The position numbers were made by a program, and so were the translations under genes. Shown here piece after piece: positions 1 to 8,716 of a DNA stretch of 63,140 bases. This DNA is from an uncultured Drancourtella sp. (GTDB lineage: Bacteria; Bacillota; Clostridia; Lachnospirales; Lachnospiraceae). Under the pieces are notes generated by a model. That model worked only from the letters and a program-made list of their open reading frames with translations. It did not search any database and was not told the origin of the DNA. Each line of letters starts with the position of its first letter. The first letter of the stretch is position 1. The stretch spans positions 1 to 63,140 of the forward strand of contig CALFLL010000074.1 of NCBI GenBank assembly GCA_937880845.1, written 5' to 3'.

Positions 1-12
1 AAGCTATTTTCT

Positions 13-43
13 CCACCTGCCTAGCAGGTGGTTTATTTTATTT
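13..43 (+). terminator. Rho-independent terminator of an upstream plus-strand gene
   Basis: A perfect 8-bp stem (13-20 pairs with 24-31) with a 3-base loop is followed by a T-rich run. The T run lies on the plus side, so it would end a gene that lies left of the window. Whether such a gene exists cannot be seen. Confidence 0.6.
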
Positions 44-51
44 GCCATACA

Positions 52-97
52 AAAAACAGGCTGTTGCCTTGTGTTAATTTTCACAAAAGCAACAGCC
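52..97 (-). terminator. Terminator of the importer 1 operon
   Basis: A 9-bp perfect stem (59-67 with 89-97) is followed on the minus strand by a T run at 52-57. It sits 19 bases after the stop of the last permease gene of importer 1 and should end that operon. Confidence 0.75.
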
Positions 98-115
98 TTA
101 TCATTTCTTAATATT

Positions 116-943
116 TTAGCCTTTAATACCTGACTGTGCAACACCTTCGATAAACTGTTTCTGGAAGATGATGAACACAATGATCATCGGGATAACCGCC
201 AATACCGCACCGGCCATCTGTACCGGATAGTTTGTTGCATACTGTCCTTTCAGAAGTGACAATGCCGGAGCAAGTGTCATTTTCTGAGGGTCTGTATTTA
301 CAATTAACGGCCACATAAAGTCGTTCCATGCAAACTTTGCTGTAAAGATTACAAGTGCTACAATACCAGGCTGTACAAGCGGAAGCATGATCTTTCCGAA
401 AATCTGGAATCTGTTACATCCATCCAACAGAGCTGCTTCTTCCAGTTCTTTTGGAAGAGACATGAAAAACTGTCTCAAAAGGAATGTACCAAACGCACTG
501 AACAAGTTCGGAAGGAACAGACCCGGAATCGTGTTTACAAGTCCTAAATTCTGAATAATCAGATACTGAGGAATCAAGAAGATCTGTCCAGGAACCATCA
601 AAATTGCTAATAATATCATGAAAATAGCATTTTTAAACGGAAATTCGATTCTTGCAAATCCGTAAGCAGCCATTGTACAAAATGCCACCTGGAATAATAC
701 CGTAAGTAATGTAACAATAATCGTGTTTAAATAAATCTTTGCAAACGGTAATACATCAAATACATATTTATAGGATTCCCAGTCTAAATGTTCCGGCAAG
801 ATCGTCGGAGGAATCTTCATAGATTCCGGCAATGTTTTAAATGATGTAAAAATCATCCAAAGGAACGGGAATACTGTAATCGCAATACCTGCAATCAATA
901 TGATATGTATAATTATATGATTTCTAGTTTTTGTTGTTTTCAC
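116..943 (-). CDS. Carbohydrate ABC transporter permease, MalG type (importer 1)
   Basis: This 275-residue inner-membrane protein has about six hydrophobic segments and the binding-protein-dependent transport signature EEAALLDGCNRFQIFGKIML (about residues 167-186), where the ATPase docks. The C-terminal Gly-Ile-Lys-Gly end is typical of MalG-like (CUT1) permeases. The start codon is GTG, preceded by GGGTGAG. It is the last gene of an operon running oxidoreductase, binding lipoprotein, MalF-type permease, MalG-type permease; the gap to the preceding permease gene is 17 bases. Substrate is not readable from the sequence; neighbours (GH129-like enzyme upstream) suggest a GalNAc-containing or related oligosaccharide. 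No ATPase gene is present, so a shared MsmK-type ATPase elsewhere is inferred. Confidence 0.9.
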   Translation of the reverse strand: MKTTKTRNHIIIHIILIAGIAITVFPFLWMIFTSFKTLPESMKIPPTILPEHLDWESYKYVFDVLPFAKIYLNTIIVTLLTVLFQVAFCTMAAYGFARIEFPFKNAIFMILLAILMVPGQIFLIPQYLIIQNLGLVNTIPGLFLPNLFSAFGTFLLRQFFMSLPKELEEAALLDGCNRFQIFGKIMLPLVQPGIVALVIFTAKFAWNDFMWPLIVNTDPQKMTLAPALSLLKGQYATNYPVQMAGAVLAVIPMIIVFIIFQKQFIEGVAQSGIKG

Positions 944-960
944 AATATCTCACCCTCTCC

Positions 961-1884
961 TTAATCGTAATTTACCCATTTTTTCTGTCCCCAAAGCTGG
1001 ATCACCGTAATAATCATGATGATCACGAACATGAAGATAGAAATTGCCGCTGCGTATCCTTTGTATCCGTACATAAACGCATTCTGATAGAATAATACAT
1101 TCATTGTTTTAACTGCATTGAACGCCGGGTTCTTATCCGGATCGATCATCATGTATAATGTATCGAACACCTGGAATGCACCAATAAGTCCTGTAATCGT
1201 TACGAAGAAAATCGTCGGAGATACAAGCGGGATCGTGATGCTCTTAAAACGCTGGAACGGTCCGGCTCCGTCAATTTCGGCCGCTTCATAATAAGATTTG
1301 GACACTCCCTGCATACCTGCAAGAAGAATGATCATATTGTAACCGACACTTCCCCAGATACCAACTATCATGACACAAAATAGTGCTGTATGAGGATTCG
1401 TAAGCCAACTTTGCCCTTCGATTCCAAACACTCCGAGTATAGAGTTTAAGATACCATAATCTCCATTGAAGATCAGTTTCCAAACAAGTGCAATAGCCGC
1501 TGCCATTGTTACGGAAGGAAGGAAATAGATTGTTCTGTAAATTCCTTTTCCTTTAATTTTAGAATTCAAAAATGATGCTAAAACCAATGACAAGATCAAT
1601 CCGATCGGAACCGTAATGATAGCATATAAGAAGGTGTTTTTTAATGCCAACAACAGATCCGGTTCTTGGAACAACTGTTTATAGTTTTCAATACCATTGA
1701 AGGTTGCCATATTAAATTTGTTTACGTCGTTAAAACTGAACCAGAAGTTCTGAATAAACGGAATTACATAAAAGATAAATAATCCGATTGTAACCGGTGC
1801 AATGAAAATATATCCGGCAATCCAATCTTTCTTTTGACGTTTGGATGCTTTTCTTTTCACTACCTTTGTATTTGCTTTTGCCAT
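961..1884 (-). CDS. Carbohydrate ABC transporter permease, MalF type (importer 1)
   Basis: A 307-residue membrane protein with a Lys/Arg-rich cytoplasmic N-terminus (residues 1-20), a first membrane span near 24-43, and the transport signature EAAEIDGAGPFQRFKSITIP near residues 201-220. This is the CUT1 MalF-like partner of the MalG-type permease that follows it after 17 bases. The ATG start is preceded by GGGTGAG. The lipoprotein gene lies 15 bases upstream, so the three form one transcript. The pair should form the membrane pore of importer 1; the ATP-binding subunit is not in the window. Confidence 0.9.
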   Translation of the reverse strand: MAKANTKVVKRKASKRQKKDWIAGYIFIAPVTIGLFIFYVIPFIQNFWFSFNDVNKFNMATFNGIENYKQLFQEPDLLLALKNTFLYAIITVPIGLILSLVLASFLNSKIKGKGIYRTIYFLPSVTMAAAIALVWKLIFNGDYGILNSILGVFGIEGQSWLTNPHTALFCVMIVGIWGSVGYNMIILLAGMQGVSKSYYEAAEIDGAGPFQRFKSITIPLVSPTIFFVTITGLIGAFQVFDTLYMMIDPDKNPAFNAVKTMNVLFYQNAFMYGYKGYAAAISIFMFVIIMIITVIQLWGQKKWVNYD

Positions 1885-1899
1885 AATTTCTCACCCTGT

Positions 1900-3195
1900 C
1901 TATTTTGAATTCATTTTATCCAAAATTGCATTCTGTTCTTCTACAACTTTCTTACATGCCTCGTCAAGTTTCATTTCACCTTTCCATGCAGGTTCAAGAT
2001 ATTTCTTTTCCGGCTGTCCTAATTCAGATGTAACTTTGCAGTGCGGAAGTAATTCGGAATGTGCAACATTATCAAGGAATACCTGTGTATTTAATCCTTT
2101 GTTGATGTCTGCATCTACATAGTATTTCTGGCAATCATTTCTTGCAGAGATACAGACTCCTGCTTCAGCCTGGATTTTCTGAGCTTCTTCGCTTCCTAAC
2201 CATAATGCAAACTCTTTTGCTTCTTCCGGATGTTTTGTATTTGCTGATACAGAGAATGCAAGTCCGTTGATGATATCTGTATCTTTTCCGTTGAATGTAG
2301 GTCTCTTAGCGATGCCGTATTTTCCTTCGAGTGTTTTATTATAGGATGCGATCATATAGTTTCCTGATAAGTACATAGCAAGCTGTCCACCCTGGAACAT
2401 TGCATCCGGCTCTGTATCTGCCATCTGCTGAAGTGATGGTGAAAGTCCGTCTGTTACAAGATCAAGCCATGGCTGTACCGCATCGATCGTAGCCTGTTCT
2501 CCCCATCCGGATTTTGTATTGTCTTCATTTAAAAGCCATCCGCCGTTTGCATAAATGGAAGAAATGTATGTTGTCTGTCCAGAGTTTCTGTTGATAGCTG
2601 TCGGATATACACCATCCGGTAATCCTGCTGCTTTTAAATCTTCACATGTTTTACGGAAATCTTCGAATGTCCATCCGTCTTTCGGATATGCAACTCCTGC
2701 CTGATCAAAGATTTCTTTGTTGTAGAATACTGCATTTGTATCAAAGTCTTTCGGGATTCCGTACAGTTTTCCGTCTACTGTGTATCCGTCTACAAGCGGT
2801 GCCGGGAAGTTATCATGGATTTTCAGATCGGATTTTTCTTCTGCTTCTGTCAAATCCATCAAAATTCCGGCATCGGCATATTCTTCTACGTGAAGTACGT
2901 TCATTGTGATGATATCCGGTGCACTTCCGCCTGTTGCACTTGCTTCCAGTTTTGTCCAGTATTCTGTCCATGTTGTAAGCTGTGTCTTCACTGTCACATT
3001 CGGATTTTCCTTGTGGTAAGCTTCAGCCATTTTCTTCATAACAGGTTCCTGATCAGAATCCCATACGCTCATAACAAGTTCTACCTTGTCTCCCTTGCTT
3101 CCTCCATCACCTTTTCCGCCGCATCCTGCAAGCATTCCTGCACCTAAAATCGCTGTCAGACCTACTGCAGTTACCTTTTTGAAATTCTTTTTCAT
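1900..3195 (-). CDS. Sugar ABC transporter substrate-binding lipoprotein (importer 1)
   Basis: A 431-residue extracellular solute-binding protein of family 1. It has a Lys-rich signal peptide and a lipobox LAGC with the lipidated Cys at residue 25, so it is anchored outside the membrane. The body shows family hallmarks: VMSVWDSDQEPVMKKMAEAY near the start of the mature protein, a hinge region with KLYGIPKDFDTNAVFYNK (about 167-184), and a C-terminal helical stretch. ATG is preceded by GGAGAG. It sits 54 bases after the oxidoreductase gene and directly ahead of two permease genes. The ligand is unknown; the neighbouring GH129-like enzyme and AraC regulator suggest host-type amino-sugar glycans, but this is inference. 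Confidence 0.92.
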   Translation of the reverse strand: MKKNFKKVTAVGLTAILGAGMLAGCGGKGDGGSKGDKVELVMSVWDSDQEPVMKKMAEAYHKENPNVTVKTQLTTWTEYWTKLEASATGGSAPDIITMNVLHVEEYADAGILMDLTEAEEKSDLKIHDNFPAPLVDGYTVDGKLYGIPKDFDTNAVFYNKEIFDQAGVAYPKDGWTFEDFRKTCEDLKAAGLPDGVYPTAINRNSGQTTYISSIYANGGWLLNEDNTKSGWGEQATIDAVQPWLDLVTDGLSPSLQQMADTEPDAMFQGGQLAMYLSGNYMIASYNKTLEGKYGIAKRPTFNGKDTDIINGLAFSVSANTKHPEEAKEFALWLGSEEAQKIQAEAGVCISARNDCQKYYVDADINKGLNTQVFLDNVAHSELLPHCKVTSELGQPEKKYLEPAWKGEMKLDEACKKVVEEQNAILDKMNSK

Positions 3196-3249
3196 AATAC
3201 ATCTCTCCTTTTCCTTTTTTTATGATAAACAGCTTCCTCCGTCTGCTGT

Positions 3250-4536
3250 CTATTTCCTGTATTTATCCAGATATACAACTTCTCCGTCATGTAATCTTGA
3301 CTCTTCCGCTGCAAGTGCACAATAATGACTTTCTACAGACTGCTCAACCGTTGTTGTTCTTCCGGACGGTTCTTTACCTTCCAAAAGCATATCAATAAAT
3401 TCTTCCACCATACGGTTGTCTCCGCCGCCGTGTCCGGAAAAGTCTGTTGCGATTTTGGATACATCGATTGTTTCCGTTTCTTTTCCGAATGGCGTGATCT
3501 GAATCGTATTCGCTGTCATATCTGCGATAATTTCACCTTTTGTACCCATAAATTTTGCATATCTGCTTCCGGTTCCCGTAAATGCACACATTGTATGACT
3601 GATTGTAGAACCGTCTGTCATCTTCAGATTGACTACTTGATGGTCTACCACATTGTTATCACAATGATATACACATCTTCCGTATGGCCCTGTCTTGATT
3701 GCTTCCGTAATACTTTCCACTGTCGGATGAAGTGCCAAAACATCAAGAGGCCATTCCGTATGTCCGTTTTCTACTCCGATTTTCGGATTCTTCAAATAAA
3801 TTTTTTCTGCATCATATGGGCAATTTTCTTTTGCTTTACAGCCGTCCATACAACGAAGTGCCGCTCCTTTTGGAGCACATTCCGGTTTAAATAAATATGT
3901 ATTTCCAAATGAAGATACGGATTCACATGTTTTTCCGGTCAGCCAAAGAAGTAAATCCATATCATGGCAACATTTCTGCAAAATCATCGGGCTTGTTGTA
4001 TCGGAATTTCTCCAATTTCCACGCACAAAACTATGTGCCTGATGCCAATACCCTACATTTTCAATCGACATTACTGATACAATGTCTCCTGCCACACCGG
4101 AGTCAATGACTTCTTTTACTTTTGAATAAATCGGTGTATAACGAAGTACATGACAAATAATAACCTGTCTGTTACATTCCTTTGCAACTTTTACCAGTTC
4201 TCTACACTCATCTAAATCCGGTGAAATTGGTTTTTCGAGCAAAAGATGATATCCTTTTCTCAATGCCGGGATCGCATGTCCCACATGTTGACGGTCCTGA
4301 GTTGTAATAAACATCACATCTGCCAGCTTGTCCTGAGCGATCAATTCTTCCGCACTGGAAAAGCAGCGTTCCTTCGGAATATGGAATTCTTCTGCCACCG
4401 CGTTTACTTTTTCTGAATCAATATCTGCAATCGCTACGATTTCCATTTTTTCCGGATACAATTTTACAGCCTGTGCATAAGTATCTTTTCCTCTGCTTCC
4501 TAAACCCGCCAGAGCAATTGTAATCTTTTTACTCAC
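3250..4536 (-). CDS. Gfo/Idh/MocA family NAD-dependent oxidoreductase or glycosidase-like protein
   Basis: A 428-residue protein with an N-terminal Rossmann fold (ALAGLGSRG, residues 9-17; acidic D38-D40 after the second strand) and the family EKP motif at 101-103. The C-terminal half has the usual dehydrogenase substrate fold; H191-D192 lie near the expected catalytic helix. Members of this superfamily either oxidise sugars or, as in GH109, cleave glycosides by a transient NAD oxidation. An unusual feature is the cysteine set C220, C229, C233 and C239, which could bind metal. Start is GTG with AAGGTG upstream. The 286-base AT-rich gap before the gene should hold the operon promoter, but I saw no clear one. 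It leads the importer 1 operon, so it probably acts on the imported sugar. The reaction is not known. Confidence 0.85.
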   Translation of the reverse strand: MSKKITIALAGLGSRGKDTYAQAVKLYPEKMEIVAIADIDSEKVNAVAEEFHIPKERCFSSAEELIAQDKLADVMFITTQDRQHVGHAIPALRKGYHLLLEKPISPDLDECRELVKVAKECNRQVIICHVLRYTPIYSKVKEVIDSGVAGDIVSVMSIENVGYWHQAHSFVRGNWRNSDTTSPMILQKCCHDMDLLLWLTGKTCESVSSFGNTYLFKPECAPKGAALRCMDGCKAKENCPYDAEKIYLKNPKIGVENGHTEWPLDVLALHPTVESITEAIKTGPYGRCVYHCDNNVVDHQVVNLKMTDGSTISHTMCAFTGTGSRYAKFMGTKGEIIADMTANTIQITPFGKETETIDVSKIATDFSGHGGGDNRMVEEFIDMLLEGKEPSGRTTTVEQSVESHYCALAAEESRLHDGEVVYLDKYRK

Positions 4537-4822
4537 TGTTGCACCTTCTTTCTTTTTCTTATTCTTGATGTATCTAATTATATCTTCTTTTTTCTCTAAA
4601 AGCTTTTCCTATTGTCTTTCTCTCTTGTCATATCGTCTTGTTTTTTGTATTCTTTGTATAATTCTTTTTTATTTTTTCATATTTTCTATGTATATTATCA
4701 CCCGTTTCTTCCGTTTTTCATTTTTCGCATTAGCACAATAAAGCATATATCTGTGTATTTTTTACATAGACACCTGCTTTACTTATTTTTACTATATATT
4801 TTTCACAAAAAACTGTTGTTTC

Positions 4823-6712
4823 TTATTGTATATCATATGTCTGATTTTTGAAATCAACCGTTACTTTTGTTCCATCAGAGAATGTTGTCCTTTGTACCAT
4901 CGGATTTCCATCTACCATTTCGTGACGTACCATTTCACATTTTGCCACTTTTTCATGTAAATCGGATACGACTTTACATCTCTTGATATCCTCTTCCAGT
5001 TTTAATTCGATTCCATCATCGAATGCACCGTCAAAGTTCGGATATGCCGCATCTCTGATCAGATACGGAGCTCCTCCGTTTAAGAGAGCATATAACATAT
5101 AGTCTTCTTCTTCACTTACTTTATCCATCATCCATGGCTCGATCACACAGTCATGGTACACAAGATTATATAAAGGCACCGGAATTCCCTGTTTTGGTTC
5201 ACCCGGTTTGCGGAGCATAAAATCATATGGTGCATAATGACAGAATACAAGACTAGGAACTGCCCAATCACTTACTTCTTCAGAACTTGGAAGGATTCCG
5301 TTGGAAAGTAAATATTCAAAACAGTTGGCACGAAAATCATAACATTCTTTTCTTGTCATTCTATGCATCGGATTGTCACATTCATCTCCTTCATTGCATG
5401 TAAATACATCCAGATATGCACCATCTAATTCGATTCCGTTTTTCTTGATTTCCGTAAAGTTACGTTTCACATAATACGGTGCCTGTGTCGCACACAGATA
5501 AGACTGTGGACCACCTGCCCATCTCTGATGCTGCGGAATGGTTCCGTCCGGAAGACGGCAAGCAAAATTTTCGTCAAAGCTCGGAGCCGCAAGATAATAA
5601 TCTCTGTACTGATCATGGATACCAAACATATATCCGCATTCATGCATCGCATCTGCCAGGGATTTCATTCCTTCCCAGCCGCCTGCTTCCTGACACGCCG
5701 GAAGATAGTCCGGATGTTGGTTGTCATACCCCGGCTGTGCCCATCCGTCCAGATGAAGATACAATTTTTTCACACCCAGTTCGTGCAGATGACGGATTTC
5801 TTTTTCTCTTTGTGCAAATGTTGTAAGATGATTATTTTTTTCCGGATTTTCCGGATCAAAAAAGTCGGAGTTCGGCTGTACTTCCGTTTTGATTCCCTTA
5901 TGAACGAATGCACATCCAATCAAATCGTTTACAGACGCATTTCGTGCCGCTTTTTCTTCCAGAGTACGAAGTCTTCCTTGTTCATTAACAAATTTACGAT
6001 ATACTTTACAAAGATCATTATAGTCACAATCGGAAAGCAGCGTATATCTTACAATTCTTCTGTAATCCATTTTTCCAAGGCTTGGTTCAAAACGTACACT
6101 GACATGTGTGTATGGTCCTTTTGCCGGATGTTCTGCCTGATATCCTGCATTCCAAGGTGTCACACATATTGCAATATACCCTGCTCTGTCACGCACCTGT
6201 CCAAACCATGGCATATATCCACCGGCTGTTTCAAAAAATCCGTCAAAACTGATCGGTTTTAATTCTTCTTCCCATGTATTTGGAAGAAGAACTCCCTGTT
6301 CATGGTTCAAAAGAGTATACCAGCTGTCTTTTGGTTCTTCAAATTCCATTTCTCCCGGCCATAATACTTTCTGTACATGCAGACCTTCTTCTTTTACAGG
6401 AATCCATTCAAAAAACACATCTCCGCTTACTTCTTCAATCCATACAAGAGTTTCAAATGTATAAGGATATTTCACTCCATCCTTTTCAAATCCTTCAAAA
6501 TGACTGAGAATTCCTGCTCCCGTTCCAAATTCATATGTTTTGTGAGAAACATTGCAGGCATCTTTAAAGAAAAATTCTCCCTCTTCACAGATGATTTTCG
6601 GCATATAATTCTTTGCCCATTTCCAAGTTTCTCCGTTTCGTTCCATCACAAAAGACAGATCAGCCTCATGAAACAAGAGTGTTGTCCCGTTTTTCGCAAT
6701 ACTGTTCATCAT
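4823..6712 (-). CDS. GH129/GH101-like glycoside hydrolase, candidate alpha-N-acetylgalactosaminidase
   Basis: A 629-residue protein with no signal peptide, so cytoplasmic. An N-terminal beta-rich part (about 1-250) is followed by a TIM-barrel-like part with LYLHLDGW (317-324), GIHDQYRDYY (364-373), ELDGAYLDVF (428-437) and LPSSEEVSDW (474-483). As I recall, the Bifidobacterium GH129 enzyme NagBb is about 634 residues and uses Asp330, Asp435 and Glu478; this protein has Asp at 330, Asp at 435 and Glu at 478. That fit plus the GalNAc-processing neighbours supports a GH129-type enzyme that releases GalNAc from mucin core glycans or glycopeptides. It might instead be an uncharacterised relative of GH101 or DUF5696. 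Two ATG codons follow GGAAG; either may start. It is divergent from an AraC regulator gene. Confidence 0.7.
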   Translation of the reverse strand: MMNSIAKNGTTLLFHEADLSFVMERNGETWKWAKNYMPKIICEEGEFFFKDACNVSHKTYEFGTGAGILSHFEGFEKDGVKYPYTFETLVWIEEVSGDVFFEWIPVKEEGLHVQKVLWPGEMEFEEPKDSWYTLLNHEQGVLLPNTWEEELKPISFDGFFETAGGYMPWFGQVRDRAGYIAICVTPWNAGYQAEHPAKGPYTHVSVRFEPSLGKMDYRRIVRYTLLSDCDYNDLCKVYRKFVNEQGRLRTLEEKAARNASVNDLIGCAFVHKGIKTEVQPNSDFFDPENPEKNNHLTTFAQREKEIRHLHELGVKKLYLHLDGWAQPGYDNQHPDYLPACQEAGGWEGMKSLADAMHECGYMFGIHDQYRDYYLAAPSFDENFACRLPDGTIPQHQRWAGGPQSYLCATQAPYYVKRNFTEIKKNGIELDGAYLDVFTCNEGDECDNPMHRMTRKECYDFRANCFEYLLSNGILPSSEEVSDWAVPSLVFCHYAPYDFMLRKPGEPKQGIPVPLYNLVYHDCVIEPWMMDKVSEEEDYMLYALLNGGAPYLIRDAAYPNFDGAFDDGIELKLEEDIKRCKVVSDLHEKVAKCEMVRHEMVDGNPMVQRTTFSDGTKVTVDFKNQTYDIQ

Positions 6713-6812
6713 TTCTTCCTTTCTTTTTGGTATAATTGTCTAATTTGACTCTATATTATTTCATATTATACATGATTTTGTCCAAAACCGCTTACCCTAT
6801 CAGCTGTATTTC

Positions 6813-6841
6813 TTGTGTTATTATCCATACTTTGTTAAAAT
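6813..6841 (+). promoter_or_regulatory. Promoter of the AraC regulator gene
   Basis: TTGTGT (6813-6818), a 17-base spacer and TAAAAT (6836-6841). Transcription would start about 20 bases before the chosen ATG at 6867. Confidence 0.5.
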
Positions 6842-6866
6842 ACAAAACATAGGAGGCGAATATATC

Positions 6867-7799
6867 ATGACTTATGTGAAAACTCGTCTAAAAAGAGAAA
6901 TCAGCATTAATTCCATTATTACTATTCATTATTTTGAATATATGAAAGATTTTATATTTTACGGGGAATCCCATAATTTCTGGGAATTTATGTATGTGGA
7001 TAAAGGTAGCGTCATCATACGTTCCGAAGACGATTATATTCATTTAAACGCAGGGGATATCATATTCCACCAGCCAAATGAATTTCATGCGATCCAGTCT
7101 GTCGGAAACAGTTCTCCAAACCTGGTAGCCGTATCATTTACTTCCCAGTCCCCTGCAATGAAATTGTTTTGTAAGAAAAACTGTACGTTATCTATAGAAG
7201 AGCGTACCTTGATTTCTCACTTAATCAATACCGCAAAGGAAACCTTTGCCAATCCTCTCAATGATCCTTCTGTAGAACAGGTAACCATCAAACCTGACAT
7301 TCCCTTTGGATCCGAACAGATGATCCTCCTTTATTTGGAGCAATTTCTGATCACAATAGCGAGGAATCATTTCCAAACAATCGATCAGATTTCAAAACCG
7401 GCACCAAAAATTTCTCCAGAGCGTACCTTAAGTAAGAGCGAACGGATTGAGCACATTATTCAATATTTGGAACATCATATTTGTGAGCAGCTTACCATTG
7501 CCGAAATCTGCGAAGCCCACTCTTTAAGCCGTTCCGCCCTTCAGGCTCTTTTTCATAAAGAAAAAGGATGCGGTATTATTGAATATTTTAACAATATGAA
7601 AATAGAAAAAGCAAAAGATATCATCCGTGACGGTACGATGAATTTTACAGAAATCGCATATTTTCTTTCTTACAGTTCATTGCAGTATTTTTCCAAACAA
7701 TTTAAAAAGGTTACCGGTATGTCTCCGTTGGAATATTCTTCATCGGTAAAAGGAATCACTCAGTCGCTGAAAGGTAAAAATACGGGGGGGGGTATTTGA
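6867..7799 (+). CDS. AraC family transcriptional regulator (module A)
   Basis: A 310-residue cytoplasmic regulator. The N-terminal half is a cupin-like sugar-sensing domain (HNFWEFMYVDKG, then GDIIFHQPNEFHAI) and the C-terminal about 100 residues are two helix-turn-helix motifs ending in SYSSLQYFSKQFKKVTGMSP. The start at 6867 was chosen because AGGAGG lies 10 bases ahead; the upstream in-frame extension lacks a site. It is divergent from the GH129-like gene and is a close paralogue of the regulator at 18628, which is divergent from the NahK operon. The pair may answer to the same class of sugar. Its last codons contain a G9 run at 7784-7792. Confidence 0.92.
   Translation: MTYVKTRLKREISINSIITIHYFEYMKDFIFYGESHNFWEFMYVDKGSVIIRSEDDYIHLNAGDIIFHQPNEFHAIQSVGNSSPNLVAVSFTSQSPAMKLFCKKNCTLSIEERTLISHLINTAKETFANPLNDPSVEQVTIKPDIPFGSEQMILLYLEQFLITIARNHFQTIDQISKPAPKISPERTLSKSERIEHIIQYLEHHICEQLTIAEICEAHSLSRSALQALFHKEKGCGIIEYFNNMKIEKAKDIIRDGTMNFTEIAYFLSYSSLQYFSKQFKKVTGMSPLEYSSSVKGITQSLKGKNTGGGI
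7784..7792 (+). repeat. Homopolymer of nine G at the 3' end of the AraC gene
   Basis: Nine consecutive G bases lie four codons before the stop of the AraC gene. One extra G would shift translation into a frame that stays open to 8047, adding about 84 residues. The run can also pair with the C-rich stretch at 7801-7811, so it may serve as a terminator stem. Confidence 0.8.
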
Positions 7800-7852
7800 T
7801 CTCCCCCTCCCTTCTTTGGAATTCCTCTCTATTCCCAACCGATGTTCATACA

Positions 7853-8647
7853 TTAGTTATCATACGGATTTTTCCATTTTTTTCTGAAAGCCAATGGTGT
7901 CATTCCTTCTTGTTCTTTAAACACCTGGATAAAATATTTATCGCTTTGATATCCTACCTCTTCAAATATTTCACATATTCTCATGTCAGTATCCAACAAA
8001 TACCGTTTAGCCAGTTTCATACGCTGTTTTGTTATAAATTCCGTTAATGTAACATTCATTTCCTGACGAAACAGAGTGGATAAGTACGCTTTACTTACAT
8101 GCAGTTCATCCGATAATTTCTGAAGCGATATCATATCTTTTATATGTCTTAATATATAATTTCTCGCTTCTTTAATCAAAGGATTTTCCCCTTGATATTC
8201 TTGTTCGTCCAACAGTTCCGGAAATTTTTGCAAAATCTTTTCCGCTTTTTCCAGTGCTTCTCTTTTTCTTAGCACTTCTATTGCTTTTTTTGTTTCTCCG
8301 CAAATATCTTCGACACTAAACGGCTTTAAAATATAACTTTCAATCCTAAGAGGTATTAATTCCTGTGCAAGTTTAAAATCTGCAAGGGCCGTTAATACGA
8401 TAATGGGAATATCGTATTCTTTTTCTCTGATTTTCTTTATCATTTCAACGCCATTCATTTCCGGCATTCGAAGATCGCTGATGATTATGCTTATTTTCTC
8501 CTTTCTAATTATATCAAGAGCCTCTTTTCCGTTACGTGCAATATAAACCTCGGAAATTTCCTCCAAATAACAGGAAAGTACACTCTGCATTCCATATAAA
8601 ATATTCTCTTCATCTTCTACTAACAGAAGCGTATATGCCTGTCCCAT
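7853..8647 (-). CDS. Response regulator with AraC-type DNA-binding domain (YesN-like)
   Basis: A 264-residue two-component regulator. The receiver domain spans about 1-120 with acidic pocket E11-D12, phosphorylation site D58 in IISDLRMPE, and K108 in YILKPF. The C-terminal part (about 160-264) has two AraC-type helix-turn-helix motifs ending in YQSDKYFIQVFKEQEGMTPL. It is shorter than many YesN proteins because the linker is brief. The ATG follows GGGGTG. It lies 69 bases after the GH43 gene and has its own extended -10 promoter. The only matching sensor in the area is the YesM-like kinase at 13480, at the other end of the GH43/importer 2 block, and they likely form one system. Confidence 0.92.
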   Translation of the reverse strand: MGQAYTLLLVEDEENILYGMQSVLSCYLEEISEVYIARNGKEALDIIRKEKISIIISDLRMPEMNGVEMIKKIREKEYDIPIIVLTALADFKLAQELIPLRIESYILKPFSVEDICGETKKAIEVLRKREALEKAEKILQKFPELLDEQEYQGENPLIKEARNYILRHIKDMISLQKLSDELHVSKAYLSTLFRQEMNVTLTEFITKQRMKLAKRYLLDTDMRICEIFEEVGYQSDKYFIQVFKEQEGMTPLAFRKKWKNPYDN

Positions 8648-8671
8648 CTTGTCACACCCCTATTTATTTGT

Positions 8672-8680
8672 ATTATAACA
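8672..8680 (-). promoter_or_regulatory. Extended -10 promoter of the response regulator gene
   Basis: On the minus strand this reads TGTTATAAT, a perfect TGnTATAAT extended -10 element, with no good -35. It lies about 25 bases before the ATG and lets the regulator be made apart from the GH43 operon. Confidence 0.55.
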
Positions 8681-8716
8681 CAGCGGTTTATGATTTTGCA
8701 TATACACTTTTTTCAC

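Noticed and set aside
5528..6262. A 244-codon plus-strand ORF inside the GH129-like gene
   Set aside because: It is antisense to a well-supported gene, has no ribosome binding site and its composition is that of a reversed coding strand.
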